Notes: generated by a model not told the origin, from the letters alone. DNA of 64,000 nt from Streptomyces hawaiiensis (GCF_004803895.1 NZ_CP021978.1:682001-746000); one strand, 5' to 3'; shown: positions 1 through 9,016, counted from the first letter of the stretch. Made by a program: numbers and translations.

Positions 1-240
1 GATGCTGCCGGAGTCGGGCTCGGTGAACCCGGCCAGCATCATCAGCGTCGTCGTCTTGCCGGAGCCGGAGGAGCCGAGGAAGGTGACGAACTCACCCGCC
101 GCGATCTCCATGTCCACACCGTCGACCACCGTCGTCCCGCTGTAGGACTTCCGCAGCCCCGTCACGGACAACGACTTACCGGTCAGCGAGTTGGAGCCCG
201 GGGCCAGGGCCGAGGCGAGGAGTTTGGTCTGCTCAGGCAT
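1..240 (-). CDS. ABC transporter ATP-binding protein, N-terminal part
   Basis: Only the first 80 residues are in the window; the gene continues leftward past base 1. The Walker A motif GSSGSGKTT lies at about residues 55-63, followed by the usual TLMMLAGFTEPDSG stretch of spermidine/putrescine or iron-type (PotA-like) import ATPases. The start is ATG at 238-240. It overlaps the stop of the substrate-binding gene by 8 bases (233-240), so the two are translationally coupled. The ATPase would power import of the ligand bound by the adjacent lipoprotein; the permease genes must lie outside the window. Family is clear, substrate is inferred. Confidence 0.9.
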   Translation of the reverse strand, partial: MPEQTKLLASALAPGSNSLTGKSLSVTGLRKSYSGTTVVDGVDMEIAAGEFVTFLGSSGSGKTTTLMMLAGFTEPDSGSI

Positions 241-1330
241 CGGCCCACTCCCTCCAGTGCTTGGTGACCGACTCCAGGTTCTTGTCCCACCAGGCCACAT
301 CGGTGTCGAACCCGGTCTTCAGGTTCTGGGGCGAGGTCGGCAGCGTGGCCAGAACGTCGTCCGAGAGGAGCTTGGTGGCAGCGGGGACGACCGGTCCCTG
401 CGGGAAGAGCTTGGCGAAAGCCGCCTGCACCTCGGGACGCAGCGAGAAGTCGATCAGCTTGTAGGCGGCGTCCGTGTTGTCCGCGCCCTTCGGGATCCCC
501 CAGCCGTTGGTGAGCCGCCGGGCGCCGTTCCACTGGTAGGCGACCGGCACCCCCTGCTTGATCAGCTCGTCCGCGCGACCGCTCCACAGGCTGGTCATGA
601 CGACCTCCTTGCGGCCCAGTAGCACCGCCGGCAGGGCGCCGGTGTTCCAGAACTTCTTCACCTCGCCGCGGATCCGCGACATCGAGGCGAACGCCCGGTC
701 CACATCCAGCGGGTACAGCTTGTCCAGCGGAACCCCGTCGGCCAGCAGCGCGAACTCCAGCTCCGGGTAGTCCGCTTCAGCGCTCTGCAGGGAGCGCGGA
801 CCGGCGAAGGAGTGGGTGTTCCAGAAGTCGCCCCAGCCCTTCGGTGCGCGCTTCAGACTGTCCGTGCGGTAGGCCATCAGGCTCGCCCACACGTTCTTGC
901 CGACCGCGTACTCCGGCAGGTTGTGCTCTGCGATACCGGCACCCTTGACACTCTTCAGCCGGTCATGGTCCACCGGCTCCAGACACTCAAGGCGCGCCAT
1001 CTTCTGGAAGATGAGCAGGCTGTTGTCCATCAGGTCGACCTGCGGCCGGCCCTGCCTGACCTGGGCGATGATCTGCGCGGACTGGTAGTTGACCGTGGTG
1101 ACCGTGATGCCGGTCTCCTTGGCGAACGGCTCGTAGATCGCCTTCGTCAGCGCGTCGTTGTAGGCGCCACCGCTGTTACTGACGACGAGCCGCTTCTTGC
1201 CGCCACCGCCCGACGAGCTTCGGCTTTCGCCGTTGCCCATGAGGGAGCCGCATCCGGTCACTGCCGAGGCAGCGGCCAGAGCGCCTGCGGTGCGGAGTAC
1301 GGTTCTGCGTCCTATCCGGTTGCCTTCCAT
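233..1330 (-). CDS. Extracellular solute-binding lipoprotein (PotD-like)
   Basis: A 365-residue periplasmic-binding-type lipoprotein. The N-terminus has a twin-arginine motif (GRRTVLRTAG) and a lipobox ending VTGC at about residue 27, so export by Tat and lipid anchoring are likely. A Ser/Gly linker precedes the binding domain, which begins KRLVVSNSGGAYND, typical of family-1 binding proteins for spermidine/putrescine or related cations. The start ATG at 1328-1330 has AGGAG about 8 bases upstream; a longer reading has no such site. It sits between a HAD hydrolase and the import ATPase in one leftward operon with an amine-type oxidase, suggesting uptake of an amine or N-methylated amino acid. 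Confidence 0.9.
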   Translation of the reverse strand: MEGNRIGRRTVLRTAGALAAASAVTGCGSLMGNGESRSSSGGGGKKRLVVSNSGGAYNDALTKAIYEPFAKETGITVTTVNYQSAQIIAQVRQGRPQVDLMDNSLLIFQKMARLECLEPVDHDRLKSVKGAGIAEHNLPEYAVGKNVWASLMAYRTDSLKRAPKGWGDFWNTHSFAGPRSLQSAEADYPELEFALLADGVPLDKLYPLDVDRAFASMSRIRGEVKKFWNTGALPAVLLGRKEVVMTSLWSGRADELIKQGVPVAYQWNGARRLTNGWGIPKGADNTDAAYKLIDFSLRPEVQAAFAKLFPQGPVVPAATKLLSDDVLATLPTSPQNLKTGFDTDVAWWDKNLESVTKHWREWADA

Positions 1331-1392
1331 GGCAAAGCTCCTGGAGATCGCTGGGGGTTCGGGGAATCCGTGCGGGGACCGACGGGTCTGGG

Positions 1393-2067
1393 TCAGATGC
1401 CGAGCATGGTGTTGAGGTCGTCCAGGGACTTGACCGACACGTAGTCGTAGCCGTGGGTGACAGGGTCGTAGCCGCGGTCCAGGAGGATCAGGTTGCGGAA
1501 GCCCATGTCGTGCATCGGCATCAGGTCGTAGCGGGTGTGCGAGGAGACGTGCACGAAGTCCTCGGGAGACGCGTCGAGCTGGTCGAGCATGTACTCGAAA
1601 GCGGCGTAACGGGGCTTGTAGTAGCCGGCCTGCTCCGCGGTGAAGACCGCGTGGAAGTCCGCCCCGAGCCGGGGCACGCTCTCCTCGAGAAAGGAGTCGT
1701 CCGCGTTGGACAGGATGACCAGCTTGTAGTTCTCGCCCATCTTCTTCAGCGGCTCGGGCACGTCGGCGTGCGGGCCCCAGCTGCGCACGCCGTCGGCGAA
1801 CCGCTTGCCCGCGTCCGGGGCCGCCTTCACACCCCACTTGCGGCAGACCCGCTCGAAGGAGTCCTGCAGCACCTGCTCGTAGGCGTAGTACTCGCCACGG
1901 ACCTGGTCGTAGCGGTAACCGCGGAACTCCCGCACGAACTGGTCCCACTGTTCCGCGGGGATCTGGTCACCGACGAGTTCACGCGTGATGGGGGTGATCG
2001 GGTACTCGATCAGCGTGCCGTAGCAGTCGAACGAGACGTACTTCGGCCGGAACGAGGGGTCGCTCAT
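1393..2067 (-). CDS. HAD-superfamily (haloacid dehalogenase type II-like) hydrolase
   Basis: A 224-residue hydrolase with the HAD motif I DCYGTLIEY (nucleophile Asp14), motif II LSNAD near residue 110, a Lys in the AGYYKPRYAAFEYML stretch, and motif III as HVSSHTRYDLMPMHDMG. The length and motif spacing fit type II (S)-2-haloacid dehalogenases. Many such actinobacterial proteins act on other phosphorylated or acyl substrates, so dehalogenation is not assured. It lies between the FAD oxidase and the binding protein in the leftward operon, so its substrate is probably related to the imported compound. Confidence 0.85.
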   Translation of the reverse strand: MSDPSFRPKYVSFDCYGTLIEYPITPITRELVGDQIPAEQWDQFVREFRGYRYDQVRGEYYAYEQVLQDSFERVCRKWGVKAAPDAGKRFADGVRSWGPHADVPEPLKKMGENYKLVILSNADDSFLEESVPRLGADFHAVFTAEQAGYYKPRYAAFEYMLDQLDASPEDFVHVSSHTRYDLMPMHDMGFRNLILLDRGYDPVTHGYDYVSVKSLDDLNTMLGI

Positions 2068-2135
2068 GGAGGTGCCTCACATGTCGTCGGGCAGGGTGGA
2101 TTCGGGGAGGGTGCTGGATCTGGTCCGGTGCGGGT

Positions 2136-3275
2136 TCAGGCGGCGCCGGCTCCGGCCGGTGCGAGGAAGCCGACGGGATGGTCCGTCGTGCCGTCGAGCG
2201 CCAGGTCGGCGGCGATCTCGCCCATGGCGGGCGAGAGTTTGAAGCCGCTGCCGGAGAATCCGGCCAGGACGACGATGTCGTCCTCGCCGGGGACATGACC
2301 GACGAGCGGATTTCCGGAGGCGGTGTAGCCCTCCATGTAGACCGACAGCCGGATGGGGTCGGGGTTCAGGTCGGGCATCAGCTCCGCAATGAGCTCGCGG
2401 AAGGTGGCGAGTTCCTCCGGGCGGACCGTGCGGTCGAGCCGCTCGGGGTCGGGTACGGGCAGGTAGCGGGCCAGGGAGAGGCCCAGCTTGACGGAGATGC
2501 CGTCGGGTGACGGGAGTCCGTAGCAGTCGTGGGGTGTGCTGCGGACGAAGGCGGGGGCGCCGCCCGCGAACCAGTCGTGGCGGGTGGGGATGTGCCAGGA
2601 GCTGATCAGCCTGCGGATGTCGACCGTCCGCGGAAGGTCCGGGAGCAGGGTGTTGACCCACGGGCCGACGGTCACCACCGCGGTGTCCACGTGGTCCGTG
2701 CCCTGGTCGGTGACGATGTGCACCCCACCGCCCGGCGCCGGGGCGATCTCACGCACCGGCGTGTAGCGGTGCAGCCGGGCGCCCAGTTGCTCGGCGCGGG
2801 CGGCGGCGGCCTGGATCGACGCCTCGGGCCTGATGGTGGAGCCCTGCCGGTCGAGCACGGCCGTGTGCCCGTCCGGGAGTCGGTGCTGCGGGTAACGACG
2901 GGCGAGTTCCTCCCGGTCCAGTACCTCGTGGTCCAGCTGGTGGGTGGTGCTGGCGGAGAGGAGGAGACGCATGGACGCAGACTCGGTCTCGCCCATCACC
3001 AGGCATCCGCTGCGACGGCGCAGCGAGAAGCCGGTTTCGCGCTGGAGCCGGTCCCACATCCGGTCGGCGAGTCGCAGCAGCGGAATGTAGCCGGGGTCAC
3101 CGAGGTGCACGGCTCGGAAGATGCGAGTCTCGCCACCGGCGGCGCCGCGGTCGTGACCCGGCGCGTACCGGTCGTAGCCGATGACCTCGGCTCCGCGGGC
3201 GGCCAGTCGCCACATGACCTGGCTGCCCATGCTGCCGGCGCCGATGACGGCGACGCGCTTGGGGATGCGGCGCAT
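2136..3275 (-). CDS. FAD-dependent amine oxidase, sarcosine oxidase / N-methyltryptophan oxidase family
   Basis: A 379-residue flavoprotein. A Rossmann dinucleotide motif VAVIGAGSMGSQ lies at residues 8-19, and GGETRIFR near 48-54 matches the family's flavin-contact loop. The C-terminal GFSGSGFKLSPAMGEIAADL segment is also typical. The family oxidises secondary amines to imine plus H2O2. Where monomeric sarcosine oxidase has its flavin-linking Cys, this protein appears to have Tyr313 (SVYMEGYT), suggesting non-covalent FAD. The start ATG at 3273-3275 is set by AGGAG seven bases upstream; 36 extra in-frame residues upstream are discounted. It is the first gene of the leftward operon, divergent from the PucR regulator. 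Confidence 0.88.
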   Translation of the reverse strand: MRRIPKRVAVIGAGSMGSQVMWRLAARGAEVIGYDRYAPGHDRGAAGGETRIFRAVHLGDPGYIPLLRLADRMWDRLQRETGFSLRRRSGCLVMGETESASMRLLLSASTTHQLDHEVLDREELARRYPQHRLPDGHTAVLDRQGSTIRPEASIQAAAARAEQLGARLHRYTPVREIAPAPGGGVHIVTDQGTDHVDTAVVTVGPWVNTLLPDLPRTVDIRRLISSWHIPTRHDWFAGGAPAFVRSTPHDCYGLPSPDGISVKLGLSLARYLPVPDPERLDRTVRPEELATFRELIAELMPDLNPDPIRLSVYMEGYTASGNPLVGHVPGEDDIVVLAGFSGSGFKLSPAMGEIAADLALDGTTDHPVGFLAPAGAGAA

Positions 3276-3556
3276 GAGGTCGCTCCTTTCGCCGGGGGCG
3301 GCATCGGTGACAGTGGTGCCCCAGCACCGGGCGGACACCGTGCGGACTCTTCCGGTCCGTGTCCCGCTGGGGATGGCGTTCACTTTCGACCCGGGTGAAC
3401 ACGCAGGTCAACCCACACTCTGTTCCACCCGGCGGCCTTCTCGAGACGGTCTGTCACGGCCGACGTCCAGGCCTCGGAATGTGTCCTCCACCCTCTTGTC
3501 ACCGTGAGTGGCCGGTGCGAAGGTGACCCACGGTCCCTCGGAAGAAAGCACCCCCT

Positions 3557-5179
3557 ATGCCGCCCAGACATCCCGCAACCGGGCACTTCCCGACCATCGC
3601 GGAGGTTCTGCGCCTGCCGGTGCTGGCCGAGGGGATGCCGCGCGTCCTGGCCGGTGCGTCACAACTGCATCGCGCGGTGCGCTGGGTACATGTCACCGAG
3701 CTGCTCAACCCCGCCGACTTCCTCGAGGGCGGTGAGCTGGTGCTGACGACCGGCATGCCGTATCCGGAGGACGCCTCCAAGCTGCGGGGCTACGTCGACC
3801 AGCTCGCCGACGTCGGCGCGGCGGGCCTGATCGTGGAGCTCGGTCACCGCTACCGGAAGGTGCCCGACGAGCTGGTGGCGGCCTGCCGTGCCCGCGAGGT
3901 ACCGCTGGTCGAGCTGGCCCGCGGTGTCCGCTTCATCGACGTCACGCAGACGGTGCACGCGCTCATCCTTGACGCCCAGGGGGCACTGCTGCGCCGCGGC
4001 AGGGACATCCAGGACATTTTCACTGCCCTGACGCTGCGGGGCGCGGGCCCCGAGGAACTGGTGCACACCACCGCTGAGCTCACCGGAGCCCCGGTGGTGC
4101 TGGAGGATCTCACCCACCGGGTCCTGATGTGCGAGCTGCTCGGCCGGCCGTACGAGCCGGTCGTGTCGGCCTGGTCCCGGCGCTCCCGGGCCGCACCGAC
4201 CCTGGAGAAGCTCGCGCCGAGCGGTCCGGAGGGGTGGCTGATCGCCCCGGTGCAGGACCATCACGGGCTGTGGGGGCGGCTGGTCCTGCTGGACAGCCGG
4301 CTGAACACGGAGCCCGACCCGGAGCACGTCCTGGTGCTGGAGCGTGCGGCGGTCGCGCTGACCATGGCACGTCTGGCCGGGCCGGCCTGGTGGGAGCGCC
4401 GCGCCCACCGCTCCGTACTGCGCGATCTGTGCGAACGGCGTTTCCGCTCCCCCGCCGACGCCCGCGCCCGCGCCGAGGCGCTGGGGTTGCCGGCCTTCGG
4501 GCACCGCCTCTTCGCCGTGGTCATCCGCCACACCCGCCGCGGCGGCGAGGGCGAACAGCTGGACGAACGGATCGCGAAGGCTCTGACGCAGACCGGCGTC
4601 CGCGCCCTGGTCGGCGAGACGGCCCCGGGCCGGATCGGTGTCCTCCTCGCACTGGCGCAGGCCAGCGCCTGGCAGCCGGTCGCCGAGCGGATCGGCCGTC
4701 TCGCCCGGGAGGAACTCGGCCCGGAGGCCGTCGTCGCCGTCGGCCCGGGCGTGACCGACCTCTCCGGCATCGCCCGCTCGTGGCAGGAGGCCGAGCAGAC
4801 GGCCGATGCCATCACGCCGGCCTCCCCCGAGCGGTGGTTCTACGTCCCCGCCGATGTGGAACTGCCGGAACTTCTGGGTGTCCTGCGCGAGGACACCCGC
4901 CTCCAGCGGTACGCGGAACGGCAGCTGACCCGCCTCATCGAGCACGACGACCGCAACAGCGGCGACCTGCTGCCCGCGCTGCGTGCCTATCTGACGGCCG
5001 CCGGGAACAAGTCGGTCGCGGCGAAACTGGCCGGCATGTCCCGGCAGGCCTACTACCAGCGCCTCCACACCATCGAACGGCTCCTCGGCTGCGACCTGGA
5101 ATCAGGTCTGCAGCGCACGTCCCTGCACATCGCGGTGCTGGTCCTGGACGCGCGAGAAACAGCTGTGCCCGGCACATGA
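3557..5179 (+). CDS. PucR-family transcriptional regulator
   Basis: A 540-residue regulator. Residues about 10-130 form the PucR N-terminal ligand-sensing domain (TIAEVLRLPVL, then AVRWVHVTELLNPADFLEGG). A GGDEF-like middle domain follows, and a C-terminal helix-turn-helix of the PucR/CdaR type (NKSVAAKLAGMSRQAYYQRL) sits near residues 475-515. The gene is divergent from the oxidase operon, with about 280 bases between starts. PucR regulators commonly control neighbouring purine, amine or amino-acid catabolic genes, so control of the leftward amine-import and oxidation operon is the simplest inference. Confidence 0.9.
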   Translation: MPPRHPATGHFPTIAEVLRLPVLAEGMPRVLAGASQLHRAVRWVHVTELLNPADFLEGGELVLTTGMPYPEDASKLRGYVDQLADVGAAGLIVELGHRYRKVPDELVAACRAREVPLVELARGVRFIDVTQTVHALILDAQGALLRRGRDIQDIFTALTLRGAGPEELVHTTAELTGAPVVLEDLTHRVLMCELLGRPYEPVVSAWSRRSRAAPTLEKLAPSGPEGWLIAPVQDHHGLWGRLVLLDSRLNTEPDPEHVLVLERAAVALTMARLAGPAWWERRAHRSVLRDLCERRFRSPADARARAEALGLPAFGHRLFAVVIRHTRRGGEGEQLDERIAKALTQTGVRALVGETAPGRIGVLLALAQASAWQPVAERIGRLAREELGPEAVVAVGPGVTDLSGIARSWQEAEQTADAITPASPERWFYVPADVELPELLGVLREDTRLQRYAERQLTRLIEHDDRNSGDLLPALRAYLTAAGNKSVAAKLAGMSRQAYYQRLHTIERLLGCDLESGLQRTSLHIAVLVLDARETAVPGT

Positions 5180-5242
5180 CGAGCACGCCGGCTGTCGCGC
5201 GGGAGTAGCCTGGCGCCCACCGCGGTGCCACAGGGAGACGCC

Positions 5243-5845
5243 TTGCGTACGTTCGTCGTGTTCGACCTCGAGTTCACGTCATGGCAGGGAGCGCTCGAGC
5301 AGGACTGGGGGGCACCGGGGCAGCTTCGCGAGATCGTGCAGATCGGGGCACTGCGACTGCGCGAGGACTTCTCCGTCGCCGAGGAGTTCGAGGCACTGGT
5401 GCGGCCCGTGACCAACCCGGGGCTGTCCGCGTACTTCACCGGCCTCACCGGCATCGACCAGGACCGTGTCGACCGCGAGGGAGTTCCCCCGGCCGAGGCG
5501 CTGGGCGAATTTCTGGGGTTCTGCCGGGGACAGTCCGTGCTGTCGTACGGAAATGACATGGTCGTTCTCGGGGAGAACCTCGGCTGGGCCCGCGCCCGTG
5601 GGGAAGAGGTCAAGAGCGGCTTCCTCCCCGCCCATTTCCTGAACATCCGCCCGTGGCTGAACTCCCTCGCCCCGGCGACGGCGACGTCCAACGTCGGCCG
5701 CCTCTGGCAGGTGCTCGGCCTCCCGAGGCCCGCGGCCGGGCAGGAGCATTCGGCACTCTTCGACTGCCATTCTCTCGCCGCGGCCATCGAGCATCTGTGC
5801 GGCACGGGGGCCACCCTGCCCGAGGGGTGCCTACGACGCGCTTAG
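5243..5845 (+). CDS. 3'-5' exonuclease (DEDDh / ERI1-like)
   Basis: A 200-residue exonuclease of the DEDDh superfamily. Motif I is FDLEFTSW (Asp8, Glu10), and the C-terminal motif EHSALFDCHSL supplies the catalytic His (about 169) and Asp (about 174). Such proteins trim RNA or DNA 3' ends with two metal ions. I chose the TTG at 5243 because GGGAG sits five bases upstream; the GTG at 5225 has no good site. It stands alone between the PucR gene and the LacI system. Confidence 0.85.
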   Translation: MRTFVVFDLEFTSWQGALEQDWGAPGQLREIVQIGALRLREDFSVAEEFEALVRPVTNPGLSAYFTGLTGIDQDRVDREGVPPAEALGEFLGFCRGQSVLSYGNDMVVLGENLGWARARGEEVKSGFLPAHFLNIRPWLNSLAPATATSNVGRLWQVLGLPRPAAGQEHSALFDCHSLAAAIEHLCGTGATLPEGCLRRA

Positions 5846-5917
5846 ACGCCTCCGGAGCATCTCGCTGACCTGGCGCCGCCGGGGCGGAGGACATGCGCAC
5901 GAATTTGTTCCAGACGC

Positions 5918-5960
5918 TTGACGGCCGCGTTATGACTGCGTAGACATGTCAGCGCAGTCA
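5918..5960 (+). promoter_or_regulatory. Candidate promoter and operator of the LacI-type regulator gene
   Basis: TTGACG at 5918-5923 is followed after 17 bases by TAGACA at 5941-5946, close to a -35/-10 pair. An inverted repeat TGACTGCG (5933-5940) / CGCAGTCA (5953-5960) straddles the -10, as an autoregulatory operator would. It lies 50-90 bases upstream of the LacI-family start. Seen in sequence; function inferred. Confidence 0.45.
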
Positions 5961-6010
5961 GACACACCTCGGACAGCAGCGGTTCGGACCACGATTCGTC
6001 GGGAGACACC

Positions 6011-7144
6011 ATGGCGCGAGAGGCAGGACGGGTCGGAGGTTCCGGCGCACCGCGCAGTGTGGATGTGGCCCGCCTGGCGGGCGTATCGCAGAAGACGGTG
6101 TCCCGTGTCTTCAACGACGAGCCGTACGTCTCCGCCGATGTGCGCCGACGCGTTCTCGACGCTGCCGAGGAACTCGGATACCGGCGGAACAACGCCGCCC
6201 GAGCGCTGGCTTCCGGACGCACGCGGTCCATCGGTGTCGTGACGCTGGGCACCGCCCTGTACGGGCCCGCCTCACTGATCATGGGAGTCGAGCGCGCCGC
6301 ACGGGACACGGGCTACGCCCTCCGTGTGGTCAACACGATGGAAGGCGACCCCGCGGGAGTCGCCGGCGCTGTGGAGTCGCTCCTCGATCAGGGCGTGGAC
6401 GGCATCGTCATCTCCGAGCCGATCGACGAGGGGCACGAGGGAGACCTGTCGGCCCGAGTCGACATGCCCGTCCTCGTCCTCGGCGCGCCCCCGATCCTGG
6501 CACCCAGGGCACTGGCCGCCGGCACGGGCGCGGATCTGATGGCGCGAACGGCCACCGAGCACCTGCTGGAGCTGGGGCACGCCACCGTTCACCACCTCGC
6601 CGGCCCGCAGCGGTGGTACGCCGCCCGGGACCGCGTGGAGGGCTGGCGGGCGGCGCTCACCGCGCACGGCAGGACGGTGCCGCCCGTCGTCGAGGGCGAC
6701 TGGTCGGCCGCGTCCGGCTACGCGGCGGGCCGCGAACTGGCCCGCGACGGCGAGGTGACCGCGGTGTTCGCCGGCAACGACGACATGGCGATCGGCCTCA
6801 TCCGGGCACTGGCGGAGGCAGGCCGGCGTGTGCCGGAGGACGTCAGCGTCGTCGGCTTCGACGACATCCCCCTGGCCCCCTATGTGACCCCTCCCCTCAC
6901 CACGATGCGTCAGCCGTTCGACGCCGTGGCGCAGGAGGGACTCAAGCGCCTCGTCCATGCCATCGAGAATCCACAGGCGCTCCCCATGCCGGCGAGTGAT
7001 CCCCCGGTCGACCTCGTGATCCGCAGCTCGACCGCGCCCCCTTCGACCCGGATGACCCCAGGTCGTGGCCGGAGTGCCGCCTCCCGTTCGAGTGGGGGGC
7101 GACACAGTCCGCCCCGGAACGGAGGTTCCTCCCACCACGGCTGA
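6011..7144 (+). CDS. LacI-family transcriptional regulator
   Basis: A 377-residue regulator. The helix-turn-helix DVARLAGVSQKTVSRVFND lies near residues 18-36, with the hinge helix NNAARALASGRT near 60-70. The rest is a periplasmic-binding-type sugar-sensing domain ending VVGFDDIPLAPYVTPPLTTMRQP. The last 45 residues are a Ser/Arg/Gly-rich tail. It precedes a carbohydrate ABC importer and two glycoside hydrolases on the same strand, so it is the likely repressor of that operon, released by an imported galacto-oligosaccharide. Confidence 0.92.
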   Translation: MAREAGRVGGSGAPRSVDVARLAGVSQKTVSRVFNDEPYVSADVRRRVLDAAEELGYRRNNAARALASGRTRSIGVVTLGTALYGPASLIMGVERAARDTGYALRVVNTMEGDPAGVAGAVESLLDQGVDGIVISEPIDEGHEGDLSARVDMPVLVLGAPPILAPRALAAGTGADLMARTATEHLLELGHATVHHLAGPQRWYAARDRVEGWRAALTAHGRTVPPVVEGDWSAASGYAAGRELARDGEVTAVFAGNDDMAIGLIRALAEAGRRVPEDVSVVGFDDIPLAPYVTPPLTTMRQPFDAVAQEGLKRLVHAIENPQALPMPASDPPVDLVIRSSTAPPSTRMTPGRGRSAASRSSGGRHSPPRNGGSSHHG

Positions 7145-7540
7145 ACAGCGCAGGGCCCGCGCCGCTTTCCTCACTTCCGGGCACGCGGCCGCAAGGCGAG
7201 CCGTCGAATCGGTCTCCGCTCGCTTCCCCCTTCCCAGAGCCCGCCGCACATGTGCGGACACCCCCGTGGTGCGAGCGACGCGTCTGGCCACCTTCACGCG
7301 GTAGCCACCGACCGGATTCGCCGCACGAACGGTTCACAGCTCCACCCGTTGCTTCCCCGAGCCGCCGGCTTCCACCTCACCGGCAGGTGGACCGCCCGCC
7401 GGGCGAAGTCCGTTTGATACGTGTGCCCATGCCGTGGTGACGTCACGTCCTGGCCGTCACGCCCAAGCTCTTCTCGTCTCCCTCGTTGCGCACGTCCCAG
7501 CCCGGCGTGCCATTCCCTCAGCCATTGGCGGGAGTTCACC
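7145..7540 (+). promoter_or_regulatory. Regulatory region of the sugar-import operon (no gene seen)
   Basis: This 396-base stretch has no convincing gene. It holds a perfect 14-base palindrome CCGCACATGTGCGG (7244-7257), a gapped repeat CACCT (7373-7377) / AGGTG (7385-7389), and a perfect 10-base palindrome GTGACGTCAC (7437-7446). Any of these could be the operator of the LacI-type regulator encoded just upstream. Confidence 0.45.
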
Positions 7541-8929
7541 ATGCACAGAGCCAGCTTCACCCCCGACACCTCCCAGATGAGCCGTCGGCTCTTCCTCACC
7601 GCCGCGGGAGCGGTCTCGCTCGGAGCCGCACTGACCGCCTGCGGCGGCAGCGACGGCGGCTCCGCCTCCACCGCCAAGCCGGCCGGCCAGGCCGACATCG
7701 ACAAGGCGATGAAGACTCCGACCGAGCTGACGTTCTGGACCTGGGTCCCGGATATCAAGCAGGAGATCGCGCTCTTCGAGAAGAAGTACCCGGCCATCAA
7801 GGTCAAGGTCGTCAACGCGGGCCAGGGCGTGGACCACTACACGAAACTGCGCACGGCGATCAAGGCCGGCGAGGGCGCGCCCGATGTGGTCCAGATGGAG
7901 TATCAGGCCATTCCCACGTTCACGATCACGGACAGCCTCCTGGACCTGAGCCCGTACGGCGCGTCCAAGCTGAAGGACACGTTCGTCGACTGGACGTGGG
8001 GGCAGGTCAGCGGCCCCAAGGGCGAGATCTGGGCGATCCCGCAGGACACCGGCCCCATGGGCATGCTGTACCGGGCGGACATATTCGACAAGCACGGCAT
8101 CGAGCCGCCGAAGACCTGGGACGACTTCGCCGCCGCGGCCCGCAAGCTGCACAAGGCGGACCCGGACGTCTACCTGACCAACCTGGCCGCGAACGAGGCC
8201 GCCGCCTGGCACGGTCTGCTGTGGCAGGCAGGGGCAAAGCCCTACGCGACCTCCGGCAAGAGCGATGTCTCGATCAACGTCGACGACGCCGTCTCCAAGA
8301 AGCTCGCGGCCTACTGGGGCGGGCTGGCACAGGAGGGAGTCATCGGCGTCGAGCCGGACTTCACCGACGCCTGGTTCTCCGCCCTCAACAAGGGCAAGTA
8401 CGCCACCTGGATCACCGCCGCCTGGGGGCCGGTCTTCCTCTCCGGCTCGGCCAAGTCCACCGCTGGCAAGTGGCGTGCGGCGCCTCTGCCGCAGTGGGAC
8501 GCGGCGAAGCCGAGCTCGGGCAACTGGGGCGGCTCCACCAGCGCGGTCATCAAGGCGACCGAGAACCCGATCGCCGCGGCGGTGTTCGCGCAGTTCCTCA
8601 ACAGCGACCCGGAGAGCGCGAAGCTCTTCAGCACCAAGCAGTCGTTCTTCCCGGCGACGAAGCCACTGCTCACGGACCCGTCCTTCGCCGGCGACACGTC
8701 CGCTTTCTACGGCGGGCAGAAGGTCAACCAGTTGTTCGCCGAGATCGGCGAGACGGTCAGCCCCGACTTCCAGTGGCCTCCGTTCCTCGACCAGGCCGTC
8801 ACCGACTGGACCGAGACCGTCGGCACGTCGCTCGCCAGGAAGAAGGACACCGTCGCCGCGCTCGACGCGTGGCAGACGCGGCTCACCACGTACGCCAAGA
8901 AGCAGGGCTTCTCCGTCCAAGCCCCGTGA
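7541..8929 (+). CDS. Carbohydrate ABC transporter substrate-binding lipoprotein
   Basis: A 462-residue lipoprotein. Its N-terminus has a near-ideal Tat motif (MSRRLFLTAAG at residue 13) and a lipobox LTAC at about residues 31-34. The mature part begins with a Gly/Ser linker, then ELTFWTWVPDIKQEIALFEK, typical of family-1 sugar-binding proteins such as CebE or MalE. The ATG at 7541 has GGGAG six bases upstream; the ATG at 7577 is a possible alternative that still keeps the Tat motif. It is the first gene of the operon with two permeases, GH42 and the sialidase-fold enzyme. Confidence 0.92.
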   Translation: MHRASFTPDTSQMSRRLFLTAAGAVSLGAALTACGGSDGGSASTAKPAGQADIDKAMKTPTELTFWTWVPDIKQEIALFEKKYPAIKVKVVNAGQGVDHYTKLRTAIKAGEGAPDVVQMEYQAIPTFTITDSLLDLSPYGASKLKDTFVDWTWGQVSGPKGEIWAIPQDTGPMGMLYRADIFDKHGIEPPKTWDDFAAAARKLHKADPDVYLTNLAANEAAAWHGLLWQAGAKPYATSGKSDVSINVDDAVSKKLAAYWGGLAQEGVIGVEPDFTDAWFSALNKGKYATWITAAWGPVFLSGSAKSTAGKWRAAPLPQWDAAKPSSGNWGGSTSAVIKATENPIAAAVFAQFLNSDPESAKLFSTKQSFFPATKPLLTDPSFAGDTSAFYGGQKVNQLFAEIGETVSPDFQWPPFLDQAVTDWTETVGTSLARKKDTVAALDAWQTRLTTYAKKQGFSVQAP

Positions 8930-8935
8930 GGTCCC

Positions 8936-8980
8936 GCGGGTCCCGTGCTCCGACCCTCACCGCGAGGGCACGGGACCCGC
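8936..8980 (+). promoter_or_regulatory. Intercistronic stem-loop between binding protein and permeases
   Basis: A perfect 13-base-pair stem, GCGGGTCCCGTGC (8936-8948) with GCACGGGACCCGC (8968-8980), and a 19-base loop, lies just after the binding-protein stop and before the permease ribosome site. There is no U-run. Such hairpins often protect or partly terminate the message so that binding protein exceeds permease. Confidence 0.6.
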
Positions 8981-9016
8981 ACCCGGCCAGCCCTCCCTCC
9001 CCCTCAGAAAGGCCCG

